DNA of 64,000 nucleotides. Source: Apus apus (taxonomy: Eukaryota; Chordata; Aves; Apodiformes; Apodidae). The notes below the pieces were generated by a model that saw only the letters and a list, made by a program, of their open reading frames with translations, was not told the DNA's origin and ran no database searches. The first letter of the stretch is position 1. Each line of letters starts with the position of its first letter. Below, piece by piece: positions 1 to 9,345 of this stretch. Location of the stretch: the NCBI RefSeq assembly GCF_020740795.1, contig NC_067301.1, positions 4,340,001 through 4,404,000 on the forward strand. Reading direction: 5' to 3'. The position numbers and the translations under genes were made by a program.

Positions 1-748
1 GTTCAGTAACTCACTCCATTACACAGATGACAGTACAAACAGCACAAGCCTCCTGCATGACAGAACCTCCACCTTCATGAAACCCAACATGTTTCACAAG
101 GTTTCTTGTCACAGCAAGTCAGCTCAGCTATGAGAGGCTGTAAGTGGCACTCCACCAGCCAGCATTCTTTACCAGAAGCCAAAAGACATTCAGGAAGGTG
201 TGGAATCATATGTATATTTTTAATCCTGACAGCTCCTGGCAGTCCCTCTGAAGAGCCCACAGGAATACAAACAGGAAAGCAAAGAGCCTGGCCTTGGGAA
301 GCTGCATGTTGCAGGAAGACAAGAGGTGGCATCTTTCACCACATCCAAGGTGTTAAGCAGTCAGGTACTCCAATTAATCTGCTCTGGAAACTGACAGCAG
401 TTCTTGGGAGACCTCTGGAGCAGATGGATTTGGTGTGCTCCTCAGCCTTCCCTTTTGACACATTATACAGGTGTCTGGTTTTAAGGAAGGAGCCCACCTC
501 AGTTACCATTTGGTCAAACCTTGACTTTTTGCCTTCCTGCTGCCAGAATCGGAAAGCCATGCTGTGAGGGACAATCAGTTTTTAGGAGCATCCTCCCCAG
601 ACACTTGTGTTTCCCCTCAAGAAATTTGACTCTAGCACCAAAGAGCAGCAGCTGAATGAAGCTTGAGATCTTGTTCACTTATTCTGTTCTCTGCCATCTA
701 CTGAGATACATGGATTATGGGCAGGAATTAGAGGTTTCCCCACTGTAC
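1..748 (-). other. DFFA: DFFA intron 3, partial
   Basis: This sequence follows the exon 3 donor on the minus strand and runs to the window edge. I looked for exon 4 of DFFA (the next helical segment) on the minus strand and did not find it. The longest open frame here (106-567 plus, 153 codons) shows no recognisable family and is taken as chance. No repeat was recognised. Confidence 0.8.
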
Positions 749-879
749 CTGGAGGTCCTCTTCAGACATCAGGATGATATTGGACAGGTCCTCCTTCAGT
801 TGCCTGGCCAGCTGCTTCCACTTCTCTGCAGCACTGTCCACTTCATCTGCAGACTCCGAGGGCCAGGCTGTTCCACTGT
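749..879 (-). CDS. DFFA: DFFA coding exon 3 (linker with caspase-3 site DEVD)
   Basis: The exon has no start codon of its own, so it is found only by splice reading. The acceptor ends in GTGTCAG at 880, and the donor CAG|GTACAG begins at 748. The translation continues DSGTAWPSESADEVDSAAEK, then WKQLARQLKEDLSNIILMSE, then EDLQ. It matches the mammalian segment around the first caspase-3 site (human DETD, cleaved after Asp117), and here the site reads DEVD at residues 98-101. The RQLKEDLSxIILxSEEDLQ block is nearly invariant in DFFA. The exon ends in phase 0 after Gln130. Confidence 0.95.
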
Positions 880-995
880 CTGACACAAGAGTCATTTGTT
901 TCATGGGTCATTCCTGATCCACCTGAGACAGTTTAACTTCAGCAGGTGTATTCCAAGCACCCCTCCCCTTCCATGCTCCCTCATCCTCAGAGTAC
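880..995 (-). other. DFFA: DFFA intron 2
   Basis: A short 116-bp phase 1 intron with donor GTACTC and acceptor GTGTCAG. Nothing else is seen in it. Confidence 0.9.
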
Positions 996-1157
996 CTAAG
1001 CTTCTGCTGGACCATTTCTCATTCTTGGCCAGCGCCACAAACTTGGTGTTAGGTGGCAGACACAAGAAGTAATCTTCATCATCCACGATGGTGCCATCTT
1101 CTGCCAGAACTAAGGTGATGGGCTCCTTGGCTTTGTCAATAGCCAGAATGCCATAAG
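996..1157 (-). CDS. DFFA: DFFA coding exon 2 (core of CIDE-N domain)
   Basis: The minus-strand acceptor is a pyrimidine-rich tract ending in CTGCAG at 1158. The donor AG|GTACTC begins at 995. The exon encodes residues 33-86 plus one base: AYGILAIDKAKEPITLVLAE, then DGTIVDDEDYFLCLPPNTKF, then VALAKNEKWSSRSL. LVLAEDGTIVDDxDYF and LPxNTKFVAL are diagnostic of CIDE-N, and the acidic cluster DDEDY is the surface that pairs with the basic face of CAD's CIDE-N domain (family knowledge). The frame joins exon 1 through a split Ala codon and exon 3 through a split Asp codon. Confidence 0.96.
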
Positions 1158-1548
1158 CTGCAGAACAGAAAAAATAATGAAATAATAAAAGCGACACATG
1201 CTTTGCCCTTTGATTACACCCAGCACAAGAGACAAGCAGCTTCTAGTGATTCAGGCTAGTGACCAGGGCCTGTCCCTCCCAGCCCGTTCTTAGCACATAC
1301 TCACGAGTTCTCCCTCCAGAAATTAACATCCGTGATGCAAACCTCGACAGACACAGGCAAGAAGGTGCATTTCGGTGCTTATTCCCGCCTCCCTTCGCTT
1401 CCCCCGCTAGGAAGCGTTACCCGGAGACCTGCTCTCCGTTCCACCGCACGGACCGGGCCCAGCCCCGCCACCTCCACCCGCACGACCGGCGGGGACAGCC
1501 CGGCCGGGCCCCGCAGTGTCGGCCCTGCCGGGCCCCGCGGCCCCTCAC
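1158..1548 (-). other. DFFA: DFFA intron 1
   Basis: A 391-bp phase 1 intron. Its promoter-proximal half (about 1380-1548) lies in the CpG island and its distal half is ordinary sequence. Donor GTGAGG, acceptor CTGCAG. I see no other gene in it. Plus-strand open frames here are a by-product of high GC. Confidence 0.9.
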
Positions 1549-1645
1549 CCTTGTCGCGCAGCTCCCGCAGGCAGGAGGCGGCCACGCCGTGCTGCTCCCG
1601 CCCGTCCCGCCGCCGCAGCAGGCAGCGCTTCAGCGGGGCCGCCAT
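1549..1645 (-). CDS. DFFA: DFFA coding exon 1 (start of CIDE-N domain)
   Basis: The start codon is at 1645-1643 in a strong Kozak context (G at -3, G at +4). The exon encodes 32 residues plus one base: MAAPLKRCLLRRR followed by DGREQHGVAASCLRELRDK. The block REQHGVAASCL is a hallmark of the DFFA CIDE-N domain. The donor GTGAGG begins at 1548, giving a phase 1 intron. Human DFFA has about 13 more residues before the equivalent CLLRR. The upstream frame here is open but contains no in-frame ATG, only a GTG at 1678, so the short N-terminus looks genuine. The exon is very GC-rich and sits in the CpG island. CIDE-N mediates the ICAD-CAD interaction. Confidence 0.93.
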
Positions 1646-1649
1646 GGCC
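1638..1649 (-). promoter_or_regulatory. DFFA: YY1/TISU-like element on the DFFA start codon
   Basis: On the minus strand GGCCATGGCGGC overlaps the DFFA ATG. The downstream half ATGGCGGC is a perfect match to the TISU/YY1 core, but the AA at -3/-2 is missing, giving 10 of 12 positions. It also works as a strong Kozak site, so a YY1 role is less certain than for PEX14. Confidence 0.35.
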
Positions 1650-2406
1650 GCGGGGCGGGGTGCGGGGCGGGGCGGCACAGCCGGCCGGGCCGGGGGTGCT
1701 TTGCGGCCCCAGAAATGTTCTGACGCTTGGCCCGGGCGCTGCCGCTGTTCGTTCCCCGCCCCGGAGCTGCCTTTCCGCAGGGCTGCGGGGCTTGGGGGCT
1801 CAAGAAAAAAGCACCGTCAGTCTACAAAACCACTCTTTTGGCGTTGGCAGGAATTGAGTGACTTGTGAAACAAAGTAACCGGCCGAGTGCGCCGCGGTGC
1901 ATTCAGACAATCCCCTCCCTTACAGACAAGTGTGCCGGTTGCGAATTTATGCACAGCAAAGGCAGCGGGTGCATCCCGCGGGTGTGTATCTCCCCCGGGG
2001 TGGGACGCCCCGGGGCCCCACAGCCAAGGCCGTTCCCCGCGGGAGCTCCTGCTGCTGGGGATGACTCCGGGCTCTCCGCAGGCTCCCGGGGGCCACGAAA
2101 GCAAACCGGCAGCGGTGCCACCCGGGGACGCGGCTGTGAGCGGCCGCCCCGGCGCGGGGGGTGGCGATGGCCCCACCGGCTTCTCCCGGCGAGGAGAACT
2201 TTTCTGTCAGGCACGGCAGGACGGCGCAGCCCGCGGACTCGGCGGCCTTGCCCCGCAGCGGCCGGAAACTCGCGGCGGGAGCGGTGCCCCGCCGGGAGCA
2301 TCGGTGTTCCGGCGTTCGACTCGTTCTGCCTGCAGCGTGAGCCGGTGAGGCGGCGCGGGACGGGAGCGGCGCGGAGGGCGGGGATGGATTAGCCGGGCCT
2401 GGCAAG
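1646..2406. promoter_or_regulatory. Bidirectional DFFA/PEX14 promoter region
   Basis: There are 761 bp between the two divergent start codons. The region is CpG-rich with no obvious TATA box near either start, as expected for dispersed housekeeping initiation. Many CCGCCCC/GGGGCGG-like runs (Sp/KLF-type) are present, especially at 1652-1675. The transcription starts themselves cannot be read from sequence. Confidence 0.85.
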
Positions 2407-2414
2407 ATGGCCTC
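2403..2414 (+). promoter_or_regulatory. PEX14: TISU/YY1-like element on the PEX14 start codon
   Basis: CAAGATGGCCTC overlaps the PEX14 ATG. It matches 10 of 12 positions of the TISU consensus SAASATGGCGGC, which is related to the YY1 site AANATGGCG. TISU elements start translation on messages with very short 5' UTRs. The match is seen directly; use as a TISU is inference. Confidence 0.5.
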
Positions 2415-2442
2415 CTCGGAGCAAGCGGAGCAGCCCAGCCAG
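2407..2442 (+). CDS. PEX14: PEX14 coding exon 1
   Basis: Twelve codons encode MASSEQAEQPSQ, identical to the human start as I recall it. The ATG lies at 2407-2409 in context AAGATGG. The exon ends in CAG|GTCAGC, giving a phase 0 intron. An in-frame TAG lies only five codons upstream of the ATG (2392-2394), which supports this start. It lies in the CpG island. Confidence 0.93.
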
Positions 2443-2621
2443 GTCAGCGGGGCCGGCGCTGCCCGCGCGGCCCGGGCAGGGGTGGCGGGGCCCGGGCGGG
2501 GCGGGGTGGGGCGAGGCCGCCTCCTCCGGGGGCAGCGGGCGAGGGGCGGGCGCCGGGCCCCGGGCCCCCCCCGGTAACTGCCCCTCCGCCGCGGGGGGCG
2601 CGCGCTCGGGCTCGCTCCGCT

Positions 2622-2638
2622 CCCCCCCCCCCCCCCCC
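2622..2638. repeat. 17-nt C homopolymer
   Basis: An uninterrupted run of 17 C lies in the CpG island, 180 bp after PEX14 exon 1. It can form an i-motif, and a G-quadruplex on the other strand. Length may vary between alleles or be miscalled. Confidence 0.85.
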
Positions 2639-2640
2639 GG

Positions 2641-2693
2641 CCGCGCGCCGCCAACCGCCGCCCCGCGCGCCGCCAACCGCCGCCCCGCGCGCC
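2641..2693. repeat. 22-bp tandem repeat, 2.4 copies, CpG-rich
   Basis: Two identical 22-bp units (2641-2662 and 2663-2684) begin CCGCGCGCCGCC and contain CAACCGCC. A partial third copy follows to 2693. The perfect identity suggests a recent duplication within the island. Confidence 0.9.
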
Positions 2694-5600
2694 CGTGGGG
2701 GCGCTCAGCGCTGAGGGGGCGTCTCGCGCCGCCCCAGCCCCGCCGCCCCGGGCCTGTCGCCGCCGTCCCGGCGAGAGCAGCCGCACCGGAGGGGCCAGGG
2801 AGGGCCGAGCCCGTGAGGAGGCGGCGGCCGGTGACCCTGAGGTGCGCCTCGCGCCGCCCCTGGCCGGCCTGGCGCGGGGGGGAGCGGCGGGGGGGATCGG
2901 GGGGTGCCTCGTCATTCCTGGGGGAGCCGGTCTGCAGGGGAGGGTCGGGACGCGCTGCTGAGCGGCTCGGTCTCAGCCCCGTGTGCCCGGGAGCGCTCGC
3001 AGCTCGCATCTCGGGGGAACTGGTGCCGGGGTTGGGCGTCCTGCCCTGTGCGGCAGCGCCAGGGGAGCCGGTGCAGCCTCCCCAGACATGCAGCTCGGAC
3101 TGAGGAGCTGTTCAGGCCGGAGCCCCAGCCCGTGGACATGTTTTCACTCGGGTCTGGATGTGGAACTCAATAAAGCCCTTGGATGCGGCGGGGGGGACAC
3201 AAAAAACCACAGCCAGAGAGAAAGGAGGTAATTTATGTGTCAGCTGGGTTTTGAAATGGGGTGTGCCAGTTAGACAAGATGTTTCTACCTTGCAACTAGG
3301 AGGGAGGAGATCCTTGAACCAACAGCATAAAAGGCCAAAGCGATGATAGATGTAGTGCAAGCATTGTCAAAAGCTGTGTGGGAAGACTGAAAATGTAAGT
3401 TCACTGTCTTGAGTATGTGCTCAGGAACATACTGAAAGCTTAAGGTATCTTTAAACTGGGACCTGAAATGAATGGGAGAGCCAGAGGAGAAAAATGGAAG
3501 TGTGATGTAGTTGCAAAGTAGCAAAGGCCTTAGGTCACTTGTGCTGCCTTGCTCATGATCCAGGGTAACTTGTATTCCATTCTGAACTCTACCTGCCTCA
3601 GTTTTAGTGCCCTCCTGGCAGCTCTTTTATCTCGGCGCTCTCTTGGACAGACTCCTGAGTATGTGATACCAATGGAATTTTGTAAAATCTTTTAGGTGGC
3701 TGCAGAGGGCCCCACTGCAGCCAGCAGGAGAGCAAAGGTCTGGCTGTTTCAGCAACAGGGAAGAAAATAAACCAAAGTCTGTCACCAGCGCACTTTACAT
3801 GCATTCAGATCTATCCAGATTTCACTAGATCAATGTGCCCCTCACTGTTTATCCTTTGATTTTGGTCAGAGGGGGCTGAGTTTGTGGGAAACATTGTTGA
3901 ATTAAACTGAAATAGAAATAAATTAAATAAAATTCATACTGTGACTAACCAGCACAAATCTAGGTTGTGGAGGGCCAAGTTACTGAGCTCACAGTAGGCT
4001 TGCTGGGCAGTTTTGCATTGGCCACATGCTTTCATTAGTTGTAGTTTGAGATGCAGGCATTAGCAGTCCATTCCTTATGCTTCAGATAAATACTTTCAGA
4101 AGTACGAAACCTGAATCAACCTGTGCCTAATCTAGAAGCCACTTGGACGTTCTACAAGGCAGTTGACTAGAGGTTTCTGAGAAAGAAATCTGGTTAATTT
4201 TCAAATGTGGTTGCCTGAGAAACATTCAAGTTCTCTTGAGTTTGGATATAGTGTCTTCCCATTGCAACTTTTTAAAAACACCAAATATTTATTTAATGTT
4301 GCTTTACCTCTAAATAAGGCTTGATGTTTGGAAATACAAAAGTCATGCTTTTTAATGGGCCTCAAATGTAGCCAGAGTGCTCCCTGGATTTTAAAATTAA
4401 GGACATGAAGAAAGTCACTTTCACTGACTCCACAGTGAAAAATGGGATCAGTAACTCTTACTTTATGTGTAACAAGTTCTTCAGGCGTTGTCTGTAAAAA
4501 ACATGGTGGAACTAATGATCAAGAAGAATTTGAGATAAGGTAGAATACCAGGTTACAAAGTTATCTTCACCCCAGAGACTATTTTGTGTCAGCACCTCAG
4601 AGGAGGGAGGTGGTCTTAAGCCACTGTGGGTTCATCTGGGCAATTAGTGGCTTCCCTGCCAGATTCATACACATTGTATGCAGAAATGCTGGATTCTGCA
4701 GCTCTGGTGGTCTGCCTTTCCCCAAGAGTGTGAAGTAACACAGTTCAGCTAGAGAGTAGCCATGCCAGTGTTTGCCCGTTCAACGCACACACCAGGAGCA
4801 GCCCTGTGTGTGTATTAACTTTCCTCCTTCCCATCTTGTGTGCTTGTGTGGGGACAGGAGCCTTGTTCTCTCTGTCCAAGGCTGCCAGTGCCTGCTGGTG
4901 ACAAATCCCTGCCTTAGCATCTGGTGCATGTCTTAGACTGGCTGCACATTCCCCATCCAGAACTCTAGCAGTGTTCAGTGCTCTCAAATTCTCTGGGCTT
5001 GGATGGGATTTGAGAGAAACTTTGCTGCTTTGGCTGGAAAAAGAGAGTGTAATTGAAGATTATGTAGCACGGTAGATGGATTCCTAAGGGAACAATTTTG
5101 GAATAAAACAAAACAATATTAATCTAGTAGAATGTAAATGCCACTCCTCTTACGCACCCACTGCAGTTCTGATGTTATTAATGTGTAGAAAAAGTTGTCC
5201 CATTGCATAGTAATTGTTCTTATAGTTTAAAAAATACTTTCTACCACTGATCATGTTTTATTGCACAAGTGTTCAACATAAGGCTATGAGTAGTAGCAGT
5301 GCCTTGCATAACCCTATCATTTCCAATTGCAAATCTAGTTAGTTTAGATGCTGAAAAGGGAGTGTCAGATATCTTTTGCCTTATTATCTGTTTTTCTTAG
5401 TTTAATTTTCTCATTCTCATGAATTAATATATTGCTTCAGGCATTGTGGGGAGGGGAGTGTTACAGCTCACATTAAGTCATTTACATAGATAGAATTATA
5501 TTCTGAATACTATAACCATTTCTACCTGACATTTTTAAATACAACCCAAGTTTTGTTTAGAAATCATGTTCTTTGGTCTCTACTAAAACATAAACAAAAG

Positions 5601-6717
5601 ACCCCATCTCTCTGTTACTGTTCCTTATAGTAAAAGAAGAGTGAGATGATGGTATAGCCTGTGAACAGAGTAACTGATTTCCAGTTTTTCTTGGCTGCCA
5701 GTGTTTCTTTGATGCTGAATACTTTGGCAGGATATTTGGTAAGTCTTCTTGGCTCAGCCAGCCAGCAGCCCAGTCCTCTGGCATTCCATTTAACTGTAAA
5801 TCCCAGTAATGTGAGAGAAATTGAAATTCTTAAACATTAATTGGCAGTAATGTTGCTGGTTTAGGTAAATGTGTCTAAATTTTTCCAAACTCCTTATTTA
5901 GGGACACAAAATGATGCCTAATTATCTGTACAGCTATGTGCAGAAACTGAGAATCCTGTAGCCTGGAAGTCAGTATGGGGCTGGTCTGTGTGAGTCATAA
6001 AAGGCTTGAAATAGTTAAAGTCAAGGGCTGAATGTGAGTTGGTACCAAAGTGGTAGTGCAGCCATTGAGGTAGGATAAGCAGAGTGGATTCTTTTATAAC
6101 GCTGGAAGGCTCACCATGCTAAAACCAGACTATCTGTAAAGTTAATGTAAGAGACTGAGGAAAAAGAAATAATAATGTTAACAGACTGCATATCATTTGT
6201 ACTTGGTGATGTTCCTAAGTGTGATTTTGTGGGGAAAAAAGCGGAGTACGAAGGCCCATCCTTAAGTTGCATTGTTAGTCAATATATAGGTAAGTTTTCC
6301 TCCCCACTTTGCCTGTAGCTCTTGACTGTTAAACCTCTGATTTCTCTGCCTTAAAAAATTAGTTTTAATGGTGAAGATAAATGGTCTCTGCACTGTGATG
6401 TCCATTGTTTTCATTAAATACAGGCTATTTAAGAGCCATTGTGTGATAAGGGTGGAATCTTCCCTGACAGCTAATGTGTTGTGGGAGGGTTACTGTCCTC
6501 TATATTGTAAGGCTAGTTTCTGTGCTGTTACACTATGCCTTGTGCTTGGAAATCTTGCTGGAAGGAAAACAGATCTCATTTAAAATGTTGGTAGCTTTGG
6601 AAAATGCAAAGTACTATAAATTATCCAACTCACCATATATGTGTCATTAGGTTATGCACAAGCCCATGGTAGATCTTTTGAGTATTTGTCTTCAGGATCA
6701 AGACTCTCTACCTGTTG

Positions 6718-6752
6718 ATGTAATACATGTTTTCTACATGGCTGTAATACAT
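6718..6752. repeat. Direct repeat TGTAATACATGT with small inverted repeat
   Basis: TGTAATACATGT occurs twice, about 25 bp apart. Between and over them, CTACATG and CATGTAG form a 7-bp inverted repeat. No element type was recognised. Confidence 0.6.
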
Positions 6753-9297
6753 GTAGCCTTGGCTTCATTCAAAGCCTTCTTTGGGTAGTTTCCCAGGTTA
6801 GCCAAACTTGGTGTGGAGTGACAGCCCAGAAGTACTAGTGCAGCTCCTTAGGGCAGACCATACAAACTTTAGTACTTAGGATGCTCTGGGAATTTTCTGA
6901 GGATATGAACTCTGTCATGGTTTCTTCCGTTGTTCCTTTGTGACTTTACTGTTTGTATTACACATCTGTAGCTTTTCTGTTTGCAAAGTTGGCTTATGAA
7001 AATGTTTTGAATTATCCTTGAAACATGTTACAGAAGAACAAAATATTTATATTCTTCGAAAGCTCAGTGCTTAATGCAAGTGGCTTGATGGAACAATTGG
7101 ATAGAAAAATAGTAGTTAACAGCTATAGGTACTTTAAAAAAGTATTTAACATGAGTTTTATCCATGCTTCTCTTCATCTGCCTCTTCTAAGCAGTTCTGT
7201 CTCTGGGCTAACTGAATTTGATGAGAATCTTTTCTTTGACTTCAGGGCGCTATTAATCAGGCCCCAATATTTTAGAGTATTAGCCACAGTAACATGCCTG
7301 TGCTAGTCCCAGGATTTGACTGAATACATGAAATAGAGAATATCCACCCAATAAGTTCATCCCCAACATTAACAGGTTCAGTTAGCTTATTAATAAGTCA
7401 TACATTCTTGTGTTGATTCTTACATGTTTTCCACATTTTTTGAGTGGATGGATCTTAAGACTGTTAATTATTTTTCTTTCATCCAGCTGTAAATGATGTG
7501 AAATCAGATATACTGGGTATATGAAAATGGGAATCCAGTGACAGAGTTGAAGAGAGAAGTGCCCTGTTCTTGGTATGACGTAGCATTGTCTCCACTACAG
7601 ACAGACCTGGCAGGGTAACTTCCAGTAGGGTGTTGAAGCTGATATTTGCAGTGGTTTTGTCAAATGAATTCTTAGCAACTGAAATTCTTGCAGAGATACA
7701 GTGGAGTAACAAAGATGATGATCACTGCAGCACATGAAGGGACTAAGGGCCTCTCTAGAAAATTAGAACCTAGCTGTGGTATCTGGCTGGGCCTTGCTGA
7801 TGATGCTTAATGTCTGGAAGCAGTGTATTTGAGTTTCTGGCACCCTCTTGTGGTAAATATTTTTGTCTTATGTATTCTGTGTTTTGTAGATAAGAAAAAA
7901 ATCTTGAGATACTTAGATGGTGTGATATAGTACATAAAAGTGATGAATGCAGTTGGAGGACAAAAAGTCACTCAAGGACCTTGGTGCTATCGCTCAAAAG
8001 TTTTAGCTTTCCCTATACACAATGCATAAGATCCCTTTCTCTAACTGAGCTTCAAACTTGTCTTCATTACTAATAAAAATGCGTTTTTTAACTCTTCAGG
8101 TAACCAGTATGTGTCACTTGTCCTAACATAAAAAACCCACAGTGAAGACAATGTGCTTTAGACCATCTTGACATCATGTGAATCCCATTTGAAAGCAGAT
8201 GGTTGAAGAAGATAAGTTTATTTTGGGGTAACACTTAGGTGTCTCTACCTTGGGAGAGCTGATATATGCAATTTACACTGAGATCAAACTGGGTTTTTTT
8301 TTTGGTAGTGAAGAAAAGCTCAGAGTAATATTGTAAAACATGGGACTATGGTAAAATGTTATGCCTGGTCTTGATGAGTGAGTGAGTACAAGTGAAACTG
8401 CAGGTGAGCCTGTAGAGTGGGAGCTCCTGAATGTTGAGTCTAGACCAGTCCTTGGCTTGCTGTCCTGCTTAAATCAAATAGTTTCACCTTCCTCCTGTGT
8501 ACGACCCCTATCCTAGTGTGCAAGGTAAGGTGTTCAGCATCTGCCCTGAAGCCATGTCTCATAATTAAATGTGGGAAACAAGGATGGTATTGGTATTGCT
8601 GGCATTTTGTGAGGTTTAGTTAAATCATAGTTCTTCTGAAATCTTTAAAAGAATAGTGCAGAAAACAAAGGGTGCATTACTGGGTCATGGAAATGTGAGA
8701 AGCTCCGTCTCAAATCAAGTTTAGTCCTTCCAGAGAGTAGAGAGTGAACCATGGAATCAGAGTGAGGTACCTTTGCATCCACTGCAATAGCAGCAGTTTG
8801 GGCTTCTGCAGCGTTTCTTCCCTTTCGTATGGCAGAATTCTTTGTGGATGTCAAGTACTCATCAGGCAAGTTATTATCATTTAATATGTGACGAAAATGT
8901 CATGTCTTATACTGTACAACGTGAAACGTGTTGTCACCAAGGGTTTTGCAGTGGAAGTCCTAGTTTCATGCTGTGTTCACTGCACCAAGCATTTCAGAAT
9001 TTGAGTTAGGGTGAGCTTTCCTCTCTGTAGTCTCCCTGACTCTTCACTGCTGGCTCCCTAAAGCAAGTTCTGCAGAGTCTGTGATTTCAGTTGTTTCAAA
9101 TGGGAACCGCTGGAACTACTTTTTTTTCAGGGATTCTGACCTTTTTGTCTTCACTCCATCACAGAACTGCTACTGTTAGCAGAAGCAACTGTGTCTGCCT
9201 AAATCCTGCTCATAGGAGGAGTCATCTTAATAGACAAGTATTTCTAATTCTGTCCATTAGGTGGCAATGTAACCTCACTCTTCCTTTTGCTTTACAG

Positions 9298-9345
9298 GCT
9301 GGCTCCTGCCCTGCAACTGAAAATGCACCATCTAGAGAGTCACTG
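9298..9345 (+). CDS. PEX14: PEX14 coding exon 2
   Basis: A 48-nt exon encodes AGSCPATENAPSRESL. The length equals the 16-residue second exon of human PEX14, and ENxxxRExL is conserved in register. The acceptor is a good pyrimidine tract ending TTTACAG and the donor is CTG|GTAAGT. Both flanking introns are phase 0, so skipping it would keep the frame. The sequence is more diverged than exons 1 and 3, which fits a flexible linker before the folded domain. Confidence 0.9.

Larger units (their letters stand above)
1..1645 (-). other. DFFA: DFFA gene, 5' part (coding exons 1-3; continues left of window)
   Basis: DFFA encodes ICAD/DFF45, which folds the caspase-activated DNase (CAD/DFFB) and holds it inactive until caspase-3 cuts ICAD during apoptosis. 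Three coding exons are visible on the minus strand: 1549-1645, 996-1157 and 749-879. They join in frame (97, 162 and 131 nt; intron phases 1, 1 and 0) into 130 codons. The product closely matches the N-terminal third of vertebrate DFFA: the CIDE-N domain, then the linker with the first caspase site, then the start of the central region. Later exons (the remaining CAD-binding and C-terminal chaperone parts) are not in positions 1-748. The gene is divergent from PEX14, the arrangement known in mammals. Identification rests on my recall of the family, not on a database search. Confidence 0.95.
1380..3070. promoter_or_regulatory. CpG island spanning DFFA exon 1 and PEX14 exon 1
   Basis: A long run of very high GC with dense CpG begins near 1380 and fades near 3070. 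It covers both first exons, the intergenic promoter and the start of PEX14 intron 1. A lower-GC dip occurs at about 1800-1960. Such islands mark unmethylated housekeeping promoters. The boundaries are by eye. Confidence 0.9.
2443..9297 (+). other. PEX14: PEX14 intron 1
   Basis: A 6.9-kb phase 0 intron. The first 630 bp belong to the CpG island and hold a C-run and a 22-bp tandem repeat. The rest (about 3100-9297) is AT-rich and largely unique, with one small direct and inverted repeat near 6718-6752. I see no RNA gene, LTR or coding exon in it. Open frames here are short and unrecognised. Confidence 0.9.

Noticed and set aside
106..567. 153-codon plus-strand frame in DFFA intron 3
   Set aside because: No recognisable family and it lies in the intron of the opposite-strand gene. 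This length is expected by chance in a window this size.
3169..3174. AATAAA polyadenylation-like signal early in PEX14 intron 1
   Set aside because: A single hexamer without a supported terminal exon. Premature cleavage cannot be shown from sequence.
1259..3231. Many long overlapping open frames on both strands (up to 322 codons, 1947-2915 minus)
   Set aside because: They lie in the CpG island where stop codons are rare. Products are low-complexity Pro/Arg/Ala/Gly, and only the DFFA and PEX14 first exons match known proteins.
7712..7804. Possible C/D-box snoRNA (GATGATGA then CTGATG)
   Set aside because: The boxes are about 80 nt apart but flanks do not pair into a terminal stem, and no D'/C' pair is evident.
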